Assembly (NCBI GenBank): GCA_963786155.1
Contig: CAWAXW010000006.1
Coordinates: 1,860,001 to 1,924,000 of the forward strand
Origin: CAWAXW01 sp963786155
Lineage (GTDB): Bacteria > Actinomycetota > CADDZG01 > WHSQ01
Length of the DNA stretch: 64,000 nt
Direction: 5' to 3'
In this document: positions 34,709 to 45,258 of the stretch, piece after piece
How positions within the stretch are numbered: the first letter of the stretch is position 1
Layout: each line of letters opens with the position of its first letter
Translations under genes and position numbers: made by a program
The notes under the pieces: generated by a model
The model's database searches: none
Told to the model about the DNA's origin: nothing
The model's input: only the letters and a program-made list of their open reading frames with translations

Positions 34709-37458
34709 CTAAAGGATGGCCGAGATCACCTCGATCCCAGCCGCCCGCAGCGCGGGGACGAGCAGACGGGCGAAGGGATGCTCTTCCTCGGCATCCAGGT
34801 CGGCCGGGTCGGCGATCTGGATGACCCTCGTCGATCCCGAGCCCAGCACCTCAGCCTCCGAGGTGATCCGTCCGACGACGGTTAGGGCCCCCACGATGGC
34901 GCTCCTCGGCACCGTGATGCGGATCGGGCGGCCGGGACCGCTCTCGGGACTTGCCGAACGCATCGCCCTCGCGACATCGCGTGCCGCGCGCTGCGACGTC
35001 ACGTCCACCGCGGCCGGGGCGAGCTCGAGTGGATACGTCAATGCGTTGGCCAACAGGAACGCCGTGCCGTCGGTCCAGGCGCGGAAGTTCGTCTCGCCGG
35101 AAAAGAGAACGACCCGGCCCGTGCCGAGAGCTTCGTCGACCAACGCGGCCGAGCCCATCAGCGGCTCGGTCCCGTCGGCGTACCCCGAGAACCAGAAGGC
35201 CGGCGACTCGGACGGATAGGTGCCCGCGTTCGTGCCCGTCGTCGACGGGGCCAGCACCTGCTCTCCGAGGTTGTAGAGATAGGCCCACTCCGATGCCCCC
35301 AGGGTCACGGGGCTGTTCTGCGACAGACCGATCCGGAACTGCGTGCCGGGCACGTCGAGGCCCGATGCGCTCGTCAATCGCGAGCTGGTGAGGCCGTTCG
35401 CGACCGCGAAGGGCGTGCCGCCACTGCCCCCCGGCCGGGCGGTACCGACGTAGATGCCGCCCGCGTCGATCCAGGAGCTGATGCTGTCGGCGGCGGGCCG
35501 CAGCTCGCTCGTGCTCCCCCCGCCGACCAACAAGACGTCGTAGCTATCGAGCGCCCCGGTCAGGATGTCGGCAACCGTCAGCTCGGTGTGGGGCAGCTTC
35601 CAGGCTTGTTGGAGCAGATACCTCTGGTGTCCCTGCGACTCGCCCCCCGCGAGCGACTGGAACACGGCGATCTTCGGTTGCTCGAATGAAACGCCGGTGG
35701 GCGCCTGACCCTCGGACGAATGGATCGTCAACTCGAACTCGTCCGCGGCCCCCCGGAGCGCCTCGGCCGATGCACCGGCCGGAACGACGAACGACCCCGC
35801 CGGCAGCTCACCTTCATCCGTCGCGAGTCGGTGAACCGGGACGTCGGCGCGTGCCAGCGACAGCGCGCCGGCGACCGCCCAACCTGTGTCGCCCTCGAAC
35901 CAATAGAAACCGCCCGCGCCGGGGTCGCGCTCGACGGATCCTGATGGGGCCTCTTCGACGCGTGTGGCTTCTGGCTCGAGTTCGTCGGCGGTAAAGGTCG
36001 CGTCCACGTTCGCCAGCAGCGCGTTCGACCACGAGGTCACGTCGTAGAACTCGTAGACCGCCGGATAGGGCTGCTCATGCAGGATGGCCTGGATCCAGCG
36101 CTTCTGCGGTTGGGCCATCGGGATCCAGTAGGAGCCCTCGGCAACCACGCCCTCCTGCGAGCCGAAGCCGTAGGAACCGAGCTCGTCGACCTCGAGGTCT
36201 TCGTCGAGGCGGTAGACCTCGACGCCCATGTGCATCAACCTGCCGACGAGCCGATCGACGTCGGAGATCGCGCTCCCGCGGCTGAGGAAGTAATGCCGCA
36301 CGCTCAGGTCGGCCGGAAGGTGGTTGGCGACCTCGGCATCGGGCGCGATGACCTCGTTGGGTTCGAGCTCTCCCTTGGCTCCGGCCTCGAGCGCTTCGGA
36401 ATGGGCCTCGTGATACTGCGTGAGGATCTCTTCCTTGTGCGCCGCGACCTGCTCGATCGTTGCCCAACCCGCGACGACGTGCTCGATCCAGCGCTGCCGG
36501 TCGGTGTCGCCCGTGCCTTTCTCGAAGACGAGTCCGGCTGCAGTGAAGCCGGTCGCCATGAACGGAGTCATGCGGCACATGCAGAACAGATCGTAGGTCG
36601 CGTAGTTGAAGTAGTTCCAGTTAGAGGATCCGTCGGAGCGCGGGACTCGAACTCCTGCGTGATGGCGGGCGCGAAGAAGTCATTTATCCAATGCAGCTCC
36701 TGCGAGCTCACCTCGTGGTGGGCGGGATCCGCGAACGGCGGGAAGAAGAAGCCATCGGTGCCCATCTCATGGGCATCGATGATCATCACCGGCGGGTACT
36801 CAAGAAGGACGTTGAGCTTCCCCGGGGTCTCCTGCTGGGAGACGCGGAACCAGTCACGGTTGAGATCGAAGTCGAAGTTGTTCGTGCGGCGATAGACGTC
36901 GCGCCCATCGGGGTTCTGCGTCGTGATGACGCCGACGACGACGTTGTCGAGGATCTGATCGACGTGACAGTCGGTCCGAGCCGCAAGGTCGTACAGGATC
37001 GTCAACGAGGAATCGGCGCCGGATGTCTCGTTGCCGTGCGTGTTGCCGATGTACCAGACGATCGCCGGGTTCTCCGCAGCGATCGCTGCGGCCTCCTCTT
37101 CGCTCGTGACGCGCGGGTCGCGCAGCTCCTTCTGGCGCGCGGCGATGGCGTCCACGTCTGCGAGGTTCTCGGGGGTGCCCACCAGCGAGTAGTACATGGG
37201 CGTCCCGCCGTTCGACTCGGCGAACTGCTCCGTGATGACTCGATCGCTCTCTTCGTCGATCGCCGTCACGTAGTCGTTCAGCTCGGGGGTGAGGGCTCGT
37301 CTGTGGGGCCACCCGACGATGGCGCTCTCCGGCGAGGTGATGCCCGCGGCATAGGCCGGCTCATCCTCGCATTCGGCCGCCCCCGCCATCTGAGGTGCGA
37401 CCAACACTCCGAGGAGAATCAGGACTACGGCCGGCACGCGACCGAGACGTGCGTTCAT
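34709..37458 (-). CDS. Secreted M14-family zinc carboxypeptidase with large C-terminal part, frameshifted
   Basis: Exported metallopeptidase of about 915 residues once joined. Signal peptide (VPAVVLILLGVLVAPQMAGA), then the M14 zinc site IGNTHGNETSGAD (HxxE), NPDGRD, DLNRDWF and DAHEMG. At about 36625-36640 the frame changes; SSNWNYFNYATYDLFCMCRM restores the domain across the junction and leads into the 623-residue remainder. That part contains a glutamine-amidotransferase-like fold (KIAVFQSLAGGESQGHQRYL, VLLVGGGSTSELRPAADSI) and a C-terminal beta-rich region. Substrate unknown. The catalytic Glu could not be placed with confidence. A small AACCC/GGGTT hairpin lies upstream, between this gene and gltX. 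Confidence 0.82.
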
Positions 37459-37548
37459 AGATGGACCCCTCCCTTGCCTTGGTTGAACCCGCGAGGGGTT
37501 ATTACGCCGTCAGAGGCTGACAAACCTCCTATTCCGGGAGAAAGCCCT

Positions 37549-38949
37549 TCAGCCCGAGGCTTGGAGCCGGGCGAGAGTTTTCTCGCGCCCCAGGATCTCG
37601 AGGGACTCGAACAGCGGCGGGGACACGAGGGTCCCGGTGATCGCGGCCCGGATCGGCTGGAACGCCTGCTTCGGCTTGAGCTCTCGCTGCTCGGCGAGGG
37701 TCCGCAAGGCTTCTTCGATGGCCGTCGTGGTCCATTTCTCTAGGGAACCCAACGCGGCGGCGACCTCGGACAGGTATTCCTCTTGGCCCGCCAGCGCCTT
37801 GGCCGCCTTGTCGTCGGGGGTGGGCTCCTCGAACAGGAACCGGACCATCGGCGGGGCCTCGGTGAGGCGCTTCATCCGCTCGGTGAGCAGCGGCGCAACC
37901 TTCTCGAGGGTGGCCACATCGGCGGCGATGCCCTCTTTCTCGCAGAAGGGCAATAGCTCGCGCGCGAGCCGGGCCGGATCCATCGTCTTGACATAGTGCA
38001 GGTTCACCCACTCGAGCTTCGCCACGTCGAACGCAGCCGGGTTCTTGCCGACACGATCGAGCGAGAACCGTTCGATCAGCTCGTCAACCGAGAAGATGTT
38101 GGTCTTGTCGTCGTAGCTCCAGCCGAGGAGCGCGAGGTAGTTGACCATCGCCTCGGGCAAAAAGCCTTGCTCCCGGTATGCGCCGACGGCGACGTCGCCC
38201 CACCTCTTCGAGAGTGGCTTCCCCTTCTCGTCTACGAGCAGCGGAAGGTGCGCAAAGACGGGGTCGTCTTTGATGCCCAATGCCCGGCGGATCAATATCT
38301 GCCGCGGGGTAGATGCCATCAGGTCGTTGCCCCGCACCACGTGGGTGATGCCCATCAAGTGGTCGTCGACCGTCACTGCGAGCATGTAGGTCGGCGACCC
38401 GTCCGAGCGCAGGATCACGAAGTCGGGGGTGCGGCCCATGTCGGTCGAGATCTCGCCGAGCACTTCGTCCTGGAACGTGATCGTGCGATCGGGAGGCACG
38501 ATGAACCGGATCGAGGGGGCCGCGCCCTCGGCACGTCTGGCGTCCGCGATCGCGCGGTGATCGGGGCGCCGGTTCTCGGCTCTCGCCTTTGTCCTCTCGG
38601 CCTCGATGTCCTCGGGCGTCGCGTAGTCCTCGTAGGCAAAGCCCTCGTCCACGAGACGGCGGGCGTACTCCCGGTAGATGTCGAAGCGTTCGCTCTGACG
38701 ATACGGACCATGAGGCCCTCCGACCTCGGGGCCCTCGTCCCACTCGAGCCCGAGCCACCGCATGTCGCGCAGCACGGCTTCGTAGTTCTCGTCCGTCGCA
38801 CGACTCGCATCCGTATCCGCGATCCGCAGCACGAACTTGCCACCGTGATGACGGGCAAGCAGCCAATTGAACAGCGCGGTACGCGCATTTCCGACATGGA
38901 TGGACCCACTCGGAGCGGGCTCGATTCGCGTTCTGATCTCCGGCATCAC
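37549..38949 (-). CDS. gltX: Glutamyl-tRNA synthetase
   Basis: Charges tRNA-Glu with glutamate; with GatCAB present it may also charge tRNA-Gln. The 466-residue protein has the class I HIGH-type motif APSGSIHVGNARTALFNWL (residues 12-30) and the KMSKS-type motif KPLSKRWGDVA. The segment normally reading RIEDTD is RIADTDASRATDEN, with Ala at residue 44 (codon 38818-38820) where a Glu that contacts substrate is expected. This may be a base error or a real substitution. No frame problem is seen. Confidence 0.93.
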   Translation of the reverse strand: MMPEIRTRIEPAPSGSIHVGNARTALFNWLLARHHGGKFVLRIADTDASRATDENYEAVLRDMRWLGLEWDEGPEVGGPHGPYRQSERFDIYREYARRLVDEGFAYEDYATPEDIEAERTKARAENRRPDHRAIADARRAEGAAPSIRFIVPPDRTITFQDEVLGEISTDMGRTPDFVILRSDGSPTYMLAVTVDDHLMGITHVVRGNDLMASTPRQILIRRALGIKDDPVFAHLPLLVDEKGKPLSKRWGDVAVGAYREQGFLPEAMVNYLALLGWSYDDKTNIFSVDELIERFSLDRVGKNPAAFDVAKLEWVNLHYVKTMDPARLARELLPFCEKEGIAADVATLEKVAPLLTERMKRLTEAPPMVRFLFEEPTPDDKAAKALAGQEEYLSEVAAALGSLEKWTTTAIEEALRTLAEQRELKPKQAFQPIRAAITGTLVSPPLFESLEILGREKTLARLQASG

Positions 38950-38962
38950 CGGAGACTATCGG

Positions 38963-40288
38963 CTACTTGAAGTCGGCTATCTGGGTTTGGGGGTTGAAGC
39001 GTCCGTCGAAGTAATGAGTGTCGGCGCGGCCGGTGCCCTTAAGTCGGTAGAGACTCAGGCCTCGGGCCGAGCCGTTGTCGTTCGTATAGATCAGGCCGTT
39101 GTACCAATAGCCGGACCACACGTCGGGGATCATGCCCTCTTCGTAGTCGAGGTAGTAGGCGATCTCCTTGGCGTTCGCCGGATCGCTGAAGTCGATGATG
39201 GACAGACCTGCGTTGCGGTAGCCGGCGGCAACGACGTACCTCTTCGGGTCCTTCATCGGGATCACGTTGTAGTTGTGCGTCGTGCACGCCATGTAACCGG
39301 CTTCTTCCGTCGTCTCGGGCAGTGCGCGACGCGGGATGTTGTAGTAGCCGAGTAGTGCCGGCGAAGTGGGGTCGGAGATGTCGTAGAACCACATCGCCCC
39401 GATCGGCGAGGGCCTCTCCCCCACGCACGTTCCGGTCGTCGACCCGGCGAACTCGTCGCCGATGACCATGATCTTGCCGTCCCATGTGATCGCGGTCGAG
39501 TGGTGGATCTGGATGCCGGGGTTGTAGATCCTCGAGATGATCGTCGGGTTCGCCGGGTCACTGATGTCCCAGATCTGCGACTCGGTGATGCACGCGACCG
39601 CGGCGATCTTCTTCTCGGGGAACACGGTCGTGTCGTGGCACCCGATCGCCGGCGACACGTCGGGCGTCGATACGACCTTCGCTTTCGTCGGATCGTTGAG
39701 CGGGACCTCGACGACCGAGATCTTGCGATGCCCCACCACGTTGCAGTCCGCCGACTGCGCGAGCGGATACGACTTGATGTACAGGTACACCGAGCCCTTG
39801 CCTGGCACCAGCGTGTGCGTGTGGGACCCGCATTCGGTCGTGACGAACTTCACCTGGCGGATCTGCTTGGGATTCGAGATGTCGATGATCCGGATGCCTT
39901 CTTTGCCCGCCGAGTCGTCGGTGTCGTTGCAGCCGGGAAGGTTGCCCTGCGACCCGCCGTCGAGCGAGACGAAGGCAAGGTCGCCCCACACCGAGATGTC
40001 GCCCTGGGCCCCAGGACAGTTGTGGAAACCGATCTGCTTCAGAAAGGGCTTGCGCTCGAGGATGCGGAACAACGACGTGCCTTGATAGCCCCCGGCAACC
40101 AGCAGGTCGCCCTGGAAAGCCATGTCCGAGCCGTCGGCAAACGCGTCCTTGCCCATCGAGATGGGCACCTGCGCGATCTGATCGATGTTGTCCGAGTGGA
40201 TGTCCTCGCCATGTGTGGCCCCGGCCGAACCGCCGATCAGCCCGCCCAGTACCAGTACCGCCGCCAGGGCGAGCGCGATCTTGCGCAT
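38963..40288 (-). CDS. Secreted LVIVD-repeat beta-propeller protein
   Basis: 441 residues with a signal peptide (RKIALALAAVLVLGGLIGG, cleavage near AGA-THG). It then has repeats of the LVIVD type: GIRIIDISNPKQIRQVKF, SQIWDISDPANPTIISRIYN, MWFYDISDPTSPALLGYYN and LSIIDFSDPANAKEIAYYL, a layout predicted to fold as a beta-propeller. Six or more Cys and several conserved HD/HT motifs (SHTHTLVPGKG, GCHDTTVFP) are present. Function unknown; it is related to the three-gene group at 54-57.6 kb. A GGGAGG site precedes the ATG. Confidence 0.85.
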   Translation of the reverse strand: MRKIALALAAVLVLGGLIGGSAGATHGEDIHSDNIDQIAQVPISMGKDAFADGSDMAFQGDLLVAGGYQGTSLFRILERKPFLKQIGFHNCPGAQGDISVWGDLAFVSLDGGSQGNLPGCNDTDDSAGKEGIRIIDISNPKQIRQVKFVTTECGSHTHTLVPGKGSVYLYIKSYPLAQSADCNVVGHRKISVVEVPLNDPTKAKVVSTPDVSPAIGCHDTTVFPEKKIAAVACITESQIWDISDPANPTIISRIYNPGIQIHHSTAITWDGKIMVIGDEFAGSTTGTCVGERPSPIGAMWFYDISDPTSPALLGYYNIPRRALPETTEEAGYMACTTHNYNVIPMKDPKRYVVAAGYRNAGLSIIDFSDPANAKEIAYYLDYEEGMIPDVWSGYWYNGLIYTNDNGSARGLSLYRLKGTGRADTHYFDGRFNPQTQIADFK

Positions 40289-40367
40289 GCTGCCTCCCAG
40301 ATTGCCCGAGATGTCCTAGGGAGTAATTAGGCAGAGACCCGTCCGGCTCCTGCCCCGGTGATGGAGG

Positions 40368-41285
40368 TCAGGCGACGAAGTCGAGCCAGTCGAGGTATTT
40401 CTCATCGCGGCCGTGGACTATCTCGGTGTAGCGCTGTTGCAGGGCCTGGGTTATCGGGCCGGGCTCGAAGGTGCGGCCGTCGACCTCGCGGATCGGAATC
40501 ACCTCGGTCGCGCTGCCCGTCAGGAAAATCTCGTCTGCAGTGTAGATATCGACGCGTGTGAGCGAGGTCTCGTGCACCGGGGTGCCCTGGTCCTGCGCGA
40601 TCTTCATAACGGACTCACGCGTGATGCCCGGAAGGGGGCCGTCCACGAGGGGCGGCGTCATGATCTCGCCACCGCGCACGATGAAGATGTTCTGGCCCGT
40701 CGCCTCGGCGACCCGTCCGCTCGGGTTGAACATCAATGCCTCGTCGAAACCCGCCTGGGTCGCCTCGAGCTTTGCCATCGACGCGTTGATATATGCGCCC
40801 GTCGCCTTGGCCGTGGGTGGGATGACGTTGGGGTCGTTCCGACGCCACGAGGAGAAGGTGACGCGCACGCCCTTCGTGGCTGCTTCGTCGCCTAAGTAAG
40901 CGCCCCACGCCCACACGGCGATCGAGACGTCCACAGGGTTCAACGCCGGGTTGACCCCCATCTCGCCGCCGAAGCCCCGATAGGCAAGCGGCCGGACGTA
41001 ACACTCCTTTAGGTCGTTCGCGCTGATCACCTCAAAGGTTCCTCGGATCAGCTCGTCGACGGAGTAAGGGATCTCCATCTGGAAGATCCGCGCCGAGCGC
41101 TCCATGCGCAGGTAGTGATCGCGCAGGCGGAAAACCGCAGGTCCGCGCTCGGTCTCGTAGCAACGCAGCCCTTCGAAGACCCCACTCCCGTAGTGCATCG
41201 CATGGGTCAGGATGTGAACGTTGGCGTCGTCCCAGTTGACGAGCTCACCGTTCATCCAAATCTTGTCGACGGGCTCTATCGGCAT
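40368..41285 (-). CDS. ilvE: Branched-chain amino acid aminotransferase
   Basis: PLP enzyme for the last step of Val, Leu and Ile synthesis. The 305-residue fold-type IV protein shows MHYGSGVFEGLRCYETERGP, YVRPLAYRGFGGEMGVNP, PPTAKATGAYINASMAKLEA (containing the PLP Lys region), EATGQNIFIVRGG and EIFLTGSATEVIPI. Starts 11 bp downstream of serA in the same direction. Confidence 0.93.
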   Translation of the reverse strand: MPIEPVDKIWMNGELVNWDDANVHILTHAMHYGSGVFEGLRCYETERGPAVFRLRDHYLRMERSARIFQMEIPYSVDELIRGTFEVISANDLKECYVRPLAYRGFGGEMGVNPALNPVDVSIAVWAWGAYLGDEAATKGVRVTFSSWRRNDPNVIPPTAKATGAYINASMAKLEATQAGFDEALMFNPSGRVAEATGQNIFIVRGGEIMTPPLVDGPLPGITRESVMKIAQDQGTPVHETSLTRVDIYTADEIFLTGSATEVIPIREVDGRTFEPGPITQALQQRYTEIVHGRDEKYLDWLDFVA

Positions 41286-41295
41286 CGATTTCCCC

Positions 41296-42879
41296 CTAGT
41301 CCTGCAGCGAGATCAGGCGCGCATCCCGCATGCGGGCCTGCTCCACTATCCGGTCCAGTACATCCTGCGGTATCTGAGTATCAACTGCCATTCCCATGAG
41401 TGCTTCGCCACCCTGCGTCTGGCGTCCTACCTGCATATTCGCGATGTTCACACCGGCCTCGCCGAGCAGGCTCCCCACGATCCCGACGATGCCGGGCCGG
41501 TCCTCGTAGCGTAAGAACACGATGTGCGGGGCGAAGGCCATGTCGAGCTCATAGCCGTACACCCGCACGAGCCGCTCGCTGTCTTTCTTGCCGACGAGCA
41601 CTCCTGCCACCGACACGTCCTCGCCCCGGCTGGAAGCATGGACTTCGATCAGGTTGACGTAGTCGAGGCTGAGCGAGGACTTCGACTCCTCGACCGAGAT
41701 ACCGCGCTCCTTAGCCATGAGCGGAGCGTTGACGAACGTCACGGGTTCCAGAACGAAGCTCGCGAATGCTCCCTTGAGCGCCGACAAGGTGAGCGCGCGA
41801 GTGTCGTGCTCTGCGATCGCGCCGTGGTACTCGAATCGAAGAGCCTGGATGCCGCCCCCCGCCAGTGCGACCGCGACGCGGCCCAGCCGTTCGGCGAGAC
41901 CCATGTACGACTTGACCGCTTCGGGTATGTCGGGCCCGACCTCGACGTTGACCGCGTAGGGCACGAACTCGCCCCTGAGCGCGAGCAACACCTGCTCTGC
42001 GATCGCCAGTCCAGCCTTGTCTTGTGCTTCCGCAGTCGATGCACCGAGGTGTGGGGTGACCACGACGTTTGGGATGCCGAAGAGCTGATGATCCGTCACC
42101 GGCTCCTCGTCGAAGACGTCGACGGCGGCACCACCTACTCTCCCGTCCTTAAGAGCGGCGACGAGCGCGTCTTCATCGATGAGCCCGCCCCGAGCTGTGT
42201 TGACTATCCGGATGCCCGGCTTCGCCGCCTCCAGTTCGCGGCGGCCGATGATCCCTAAAGTCTCCGGCGTCTTGGGCAGATGGATAGTCAGGAAATCGGC
42301 TTGGCGAACGACCTCCATCACGTCGTCTACGAGCTCCACCCCCATCTGGGAAGCTCGGCCCGGCCCAACGTAAGGGTCGTACGCGACGAGCTTCATCCCG
42401 AAGGCGCTGGCGCGCTGAGCAACGAGAGTGCCGACGCGGCCGAGGCCAACGATCCCCAAAGTCTTTCCGTGTAGCTCGACGCCCTGATAGCGCTCGCGCG
42501 CCCACTCCCCTCCAATTAATGCCGAGTGAGCCGCCGGGACGTTGCGAGCCTGAGCGAGCATCAACGCCATGGTGTGTTCTGCGGCCGAGAGGACATTGGA
42601 CTGAGGAGCGTTGACGACGAGCACCCCGTGACGCGTGGCCGCCGGGACGTCGATGTTGTCGAGCCCGATGCCGGCCCGACCTACGACCTTGAGATTCTCG
42701 GCCCGGTCGAACACGGCTGCGTCCACCTTCGTTGCGGAACGGATCACCAAGCCGTCGTAGTCGCCGATGATCTCGGCCAACTCTTCCGGACTCAGTCCGG
42801 TGCGCTCGTCGACCTCGAGGCTCTCGCGCAAGCGCTCGAGCCCCGCCACAGCCAGCTTCTCGGTAACGAGGACCTTCAT
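41296..42879 (-). CDS. serA: D-3-phosphoglycerate dehydrogenase
   Basis: First enzyme of serine synthesis, oxidising 3-phosphoglycerate with NAD. The 527-residue long form: substrate-binding part, NAD fold GIVGLGRVGTLVAQRASAF, catalytic Arg in NTARGGLIDE, Glu in FDEEPV and His in TPHLGAS, then the ASB domain (about 320-450) and a C-terminal ACT domain (DRPGIVGIVGSLLGEAGVNI) for serine feedback. The serC gene lies 4 kb away beyond an inserted block. Confidence 0.95.
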   Translation of the reverse strand: MKVLVTEKLAVAGLERLRESLEVDERTGLSPEELAEIIGDYDGLVIRSATKVDAAVFDRAENLKVVGRAGIGLDNIDVPAATRHGVLVVNAPQSNVLSAAEHTMALMLAQARNVPAAHSALIGGEWARERYQGVELHGKTLGIVGLGRVGTLVAQRASAFGMKLVAYDPYVGPGRASQMGVELVDDVMEVVRQADFLTIHLPKTPETLGIIGRRELEAAKPGIRIVNTARGGLIDEDALVAALKDGRVGGAAVDVFDEEPVTDHQLFGIPNVVVTPHLGASTAEAQDKAGLAIAEQVLLALRGEFVPYAVNVEVGPDIPEAVKSYMGLAERLGRVAVALAGGGIQALRFEYHGAIAEHDTRALTLSALKGAFASFVLEPVTFVNAPLMAKERGISVEESKSSLSLDYVNLIEVHASSRGEDVSVAGVLVGKKDSERLVRVYGYELDMAFAPHIVFLRYEDRPGIVGIVGSLLGEAGVNIANMQVGRQTQGGEALMGMAVDTQIPQDVLDRIVEQARMRDARLISLQD

Positions 42880-42957
42880 GCAGGGATGCTACCGGCCCCC
42901 GAAGGCCCACTCGATATCCGCATTGCCGGTCATGGGAGGCGAGCGTAGCCTTTTGGG

Positions 42958-43614
42958 ATGGTTCGATTCTTTGTTGGTGCCGCCATCATCGTTCCGTACT
43001 TGGCCGGTGGCGTACTCGTGGGTTTCGGGGAGAGGAACGAGAACGCCGGTCTTTCCTTTATCGGGCTTGGGCTTATCGGGATCGGGGTCGTAGCCACGTT
43101 CGTCTTGCCGGGCCGGTTCGAGTCCAAGCAGCGCAGTGACTTTGGGAAGCTCGCCCCGAGCCTGGGGATGTTCTACATGGACGACGACCCCTACGGGCTG
43201 GCTCAACTCGACTTCGAGTCCTTCCGGGGCAAGAGGGGCGCGAGCGCGATGGTGCTGGAAGGCGACTGGCACGACGTACCGATGAAAGGGTTCGCCTTCC
43301 GCTATCTCGAACAATGGAACGACGCGGAGGGCGATCGCCACACGACAGCAGTCACCAGATCGTGCGCGCTGGCTCAGATGACGAAGCCGCTCCCGCAGCA
43401 ACTACCGGAGGGCCTTGCAATGTGGGTGCACTCGGCGCCGAAGAGATGGAAGTTCGAAGTCTCCTCCGACAAGGTGCTGTGCATTGCCGATGATTTCGTC
43501 GACCCCGACGAGATACGCACGCTCTTCGACGCACTCAAGAGCTTCGTCGATCAGATCCAGGCGGAGTACGGCCCACCCGTGCCGCCGACCATGCACCAGA
43601 TCCCGGTTACATGA
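42958..43614 (+). CDS. Hypothetical membrane protein
   Basis: 218 residues. Two membrane helices at the start (FFVGAAIIVPYLAGGVLVGF and LSFIGLGLIGIGVVATFVLP) are followed by a soluble domain of about 150 residues with FESFRGKRGASAMVLEGDWH, FAFRYLEQWNDAEGD and FDALKSFVDQIQAEYGPP. I do not recognise the family. It starts 78 bp from the divergent serA and is followed 11 bp later by the RTX-type genes, with which it may be co-transcribed. Confidence 0.65.
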   Translation: MVRFFVGAAIIVPYLAGGVLVGFGERNENAGLSFIGLGLIGIGVVATFVLPGRFESKQRSDFGKLAPSLGMFYMDDDPYGLAQLDFESFRGKRGASAMVLEGDWHDVPMKGFAFRYLEQWNDAEGDRHTTAVTRSCALAQMTKPLPQQLPEGLAMWVHSAPKRWKFEVSSDKVLCIADDFVDPDEIRTLFDALKSFVDQIQAEYGPPVPPTMHQIPVT

Positions 43615-43625
43615 GAGGCTGGACT

Positions 43626-45258
43626 ATGCCTTCTTCGTTGCGCGCGGCCGCGGTCGCCCTGACTCTTTTCGCCGCGTCTGCTCTGGGCGGGCCCAGCGCC
43701 GGCCGGCGGAACCTGCGCGGTCGACGGCACAACCTTGACCGTCCTACCGACGGCGGGCCTGGACGAGACTCATATAGCCCGCCGGGCAGATGGCGCCATC
43801 ACGCTTGATGGGACCCAGTGCCCGGGCGCCACGGTCACATCGATCGACCTCATCCGGGTCGTCGACGAAACCACGAGCGGGATCGATGTCTTCTTGGAGT
43901 TGGCCAACGGGGGCTTCGCCCCCGGCGCGACCTCGGAGACCGGTACTTCGGAGATCGAGTTCGAGATATCGACCATTCCGGAAGGCGACGACTACGACGC
44001 TTTGCGTATCGACGGCTCCGATCAGGCCGACACGATCACCGTAGGTACGGAGGGCATCGGCCTGAACTCCGATAACGACGCAGACATAACTGTCGTTGCC
44101 GGCTATCCCGACCTCAGGATCCGAGTCCAAGGGTTCGGGGGCAACGACATCCTCAGCTCTCGGGGCGGCGCGGGAACCGGAGATGATCGCGGGATCGGCG
44201 TCGACATGTTCGGAGGAGACGGCGACGACAAGATCACGAGCGGCGGCGGAGGCGACCGGGTCGAAGGAGGGCCGGGCGCCGATGCGCTAGAGGGGGGCGA
44301 CGACTCCACCGGCTATTCCTGGGACGTCATCGCCTACGACAGCTCGCCCGTGGGGGTGACCGTCGATCTCGAGGCCGGGACGGCAAGCGGTGGAGACGCA
44401 ACGGGCGACACGTTCAGCGGCTTCGACACCATCTACGGCAGCTCGTTCGACGACAAACTGAGCGGCGACGGCGAGGTGAACTCGCTGCTCGGCGGCGACG
44501 GTACGGATCAGCTCGTCGGCAAGGGCGGGAACGACTACCTCGAGGGCGGCTTGCTCGGCGATTCCATGAACGGAGGAGAGGGCTTCGATTCGATCAATTA
44601 CTACGGCTCACAGGAGCCGTTGCACGTCGACCTGGGGGCCGGGACGGTCTCCGGTGGTGAGGGCGAGGGAGACACACTTGCCGGCATCGAGGAAGTCGCC
44701 GGGAGCCCGTTCGACGACGTGCTCATCGGTGACGACGGACCCAACGAGCTCGAGGGCTATTTCGGGAACGACCTCATCCAGGCTCTGGGCGGCAACGACT
44801 TCTTGTCCGGCAAGCAGGGCGACGACCGTGAGGAGGGAGGCGACGGAAACGATCGTTTCTCGCAAGAGGTGGAGCTCGACGGAGCAGACTCGATCGACGG
44901 CGGCCCCGGCTTCGATGGAGTCGATTACTACGGGCGCAGTCAACCGATCGCGATGTCCGCCGACGGGGTAGCGAACGACGGCGAATCGGGAGAAGGCGAC
45001 AACCTGATCGGGATCGAGGAACTCGGTGCGTCCGACGGCAACGACGTGATCACGGGATCAACAGGAAAGGACAAGATCAGCGGCCGGGGTGGAGACGACG
45101 AGCTCGACGGCAGCGCGGGCAACGACAGGCTGATCGGCGGACCCGGCAAGGACACCCTCAGAGGAGGCCCGGGCAAGGACACCTGTCTTGTCTCAAAACA
45201 AAAGAACGTCGATAAAGCGATCAGCTGTGAGGTCGTGATCAAACGAAACAACATGTGA
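43626..45258 (+). CDS. Secreted RTX-type calcium-binding protein A (KRNNM tail), frameshift near start
   Basis: Exported protein of about 543 residues. The ATG at 43626 gives a signal peptide (MPSSLRAAAVALTLFAASAL); at about 43695-43705 the frame shifts (GCCGGCCGGCGG run) to GTCAVDGTTLTVLPTAG and onward. The N-terminal domain resembles that of the next gene; then come GGDGDDKITSGGGGDRVEGG-type nonapeptides alternating with VTVDLEAGTASGGDATGD spacers. The C-terminal module GKDTCLVSKQKNVDKAISCE is followed by IKRNNM at the stop. Likely calcium-dependent folding outside the cell. The stop overlaps the next start (GTGA). Confidence 0.82.
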
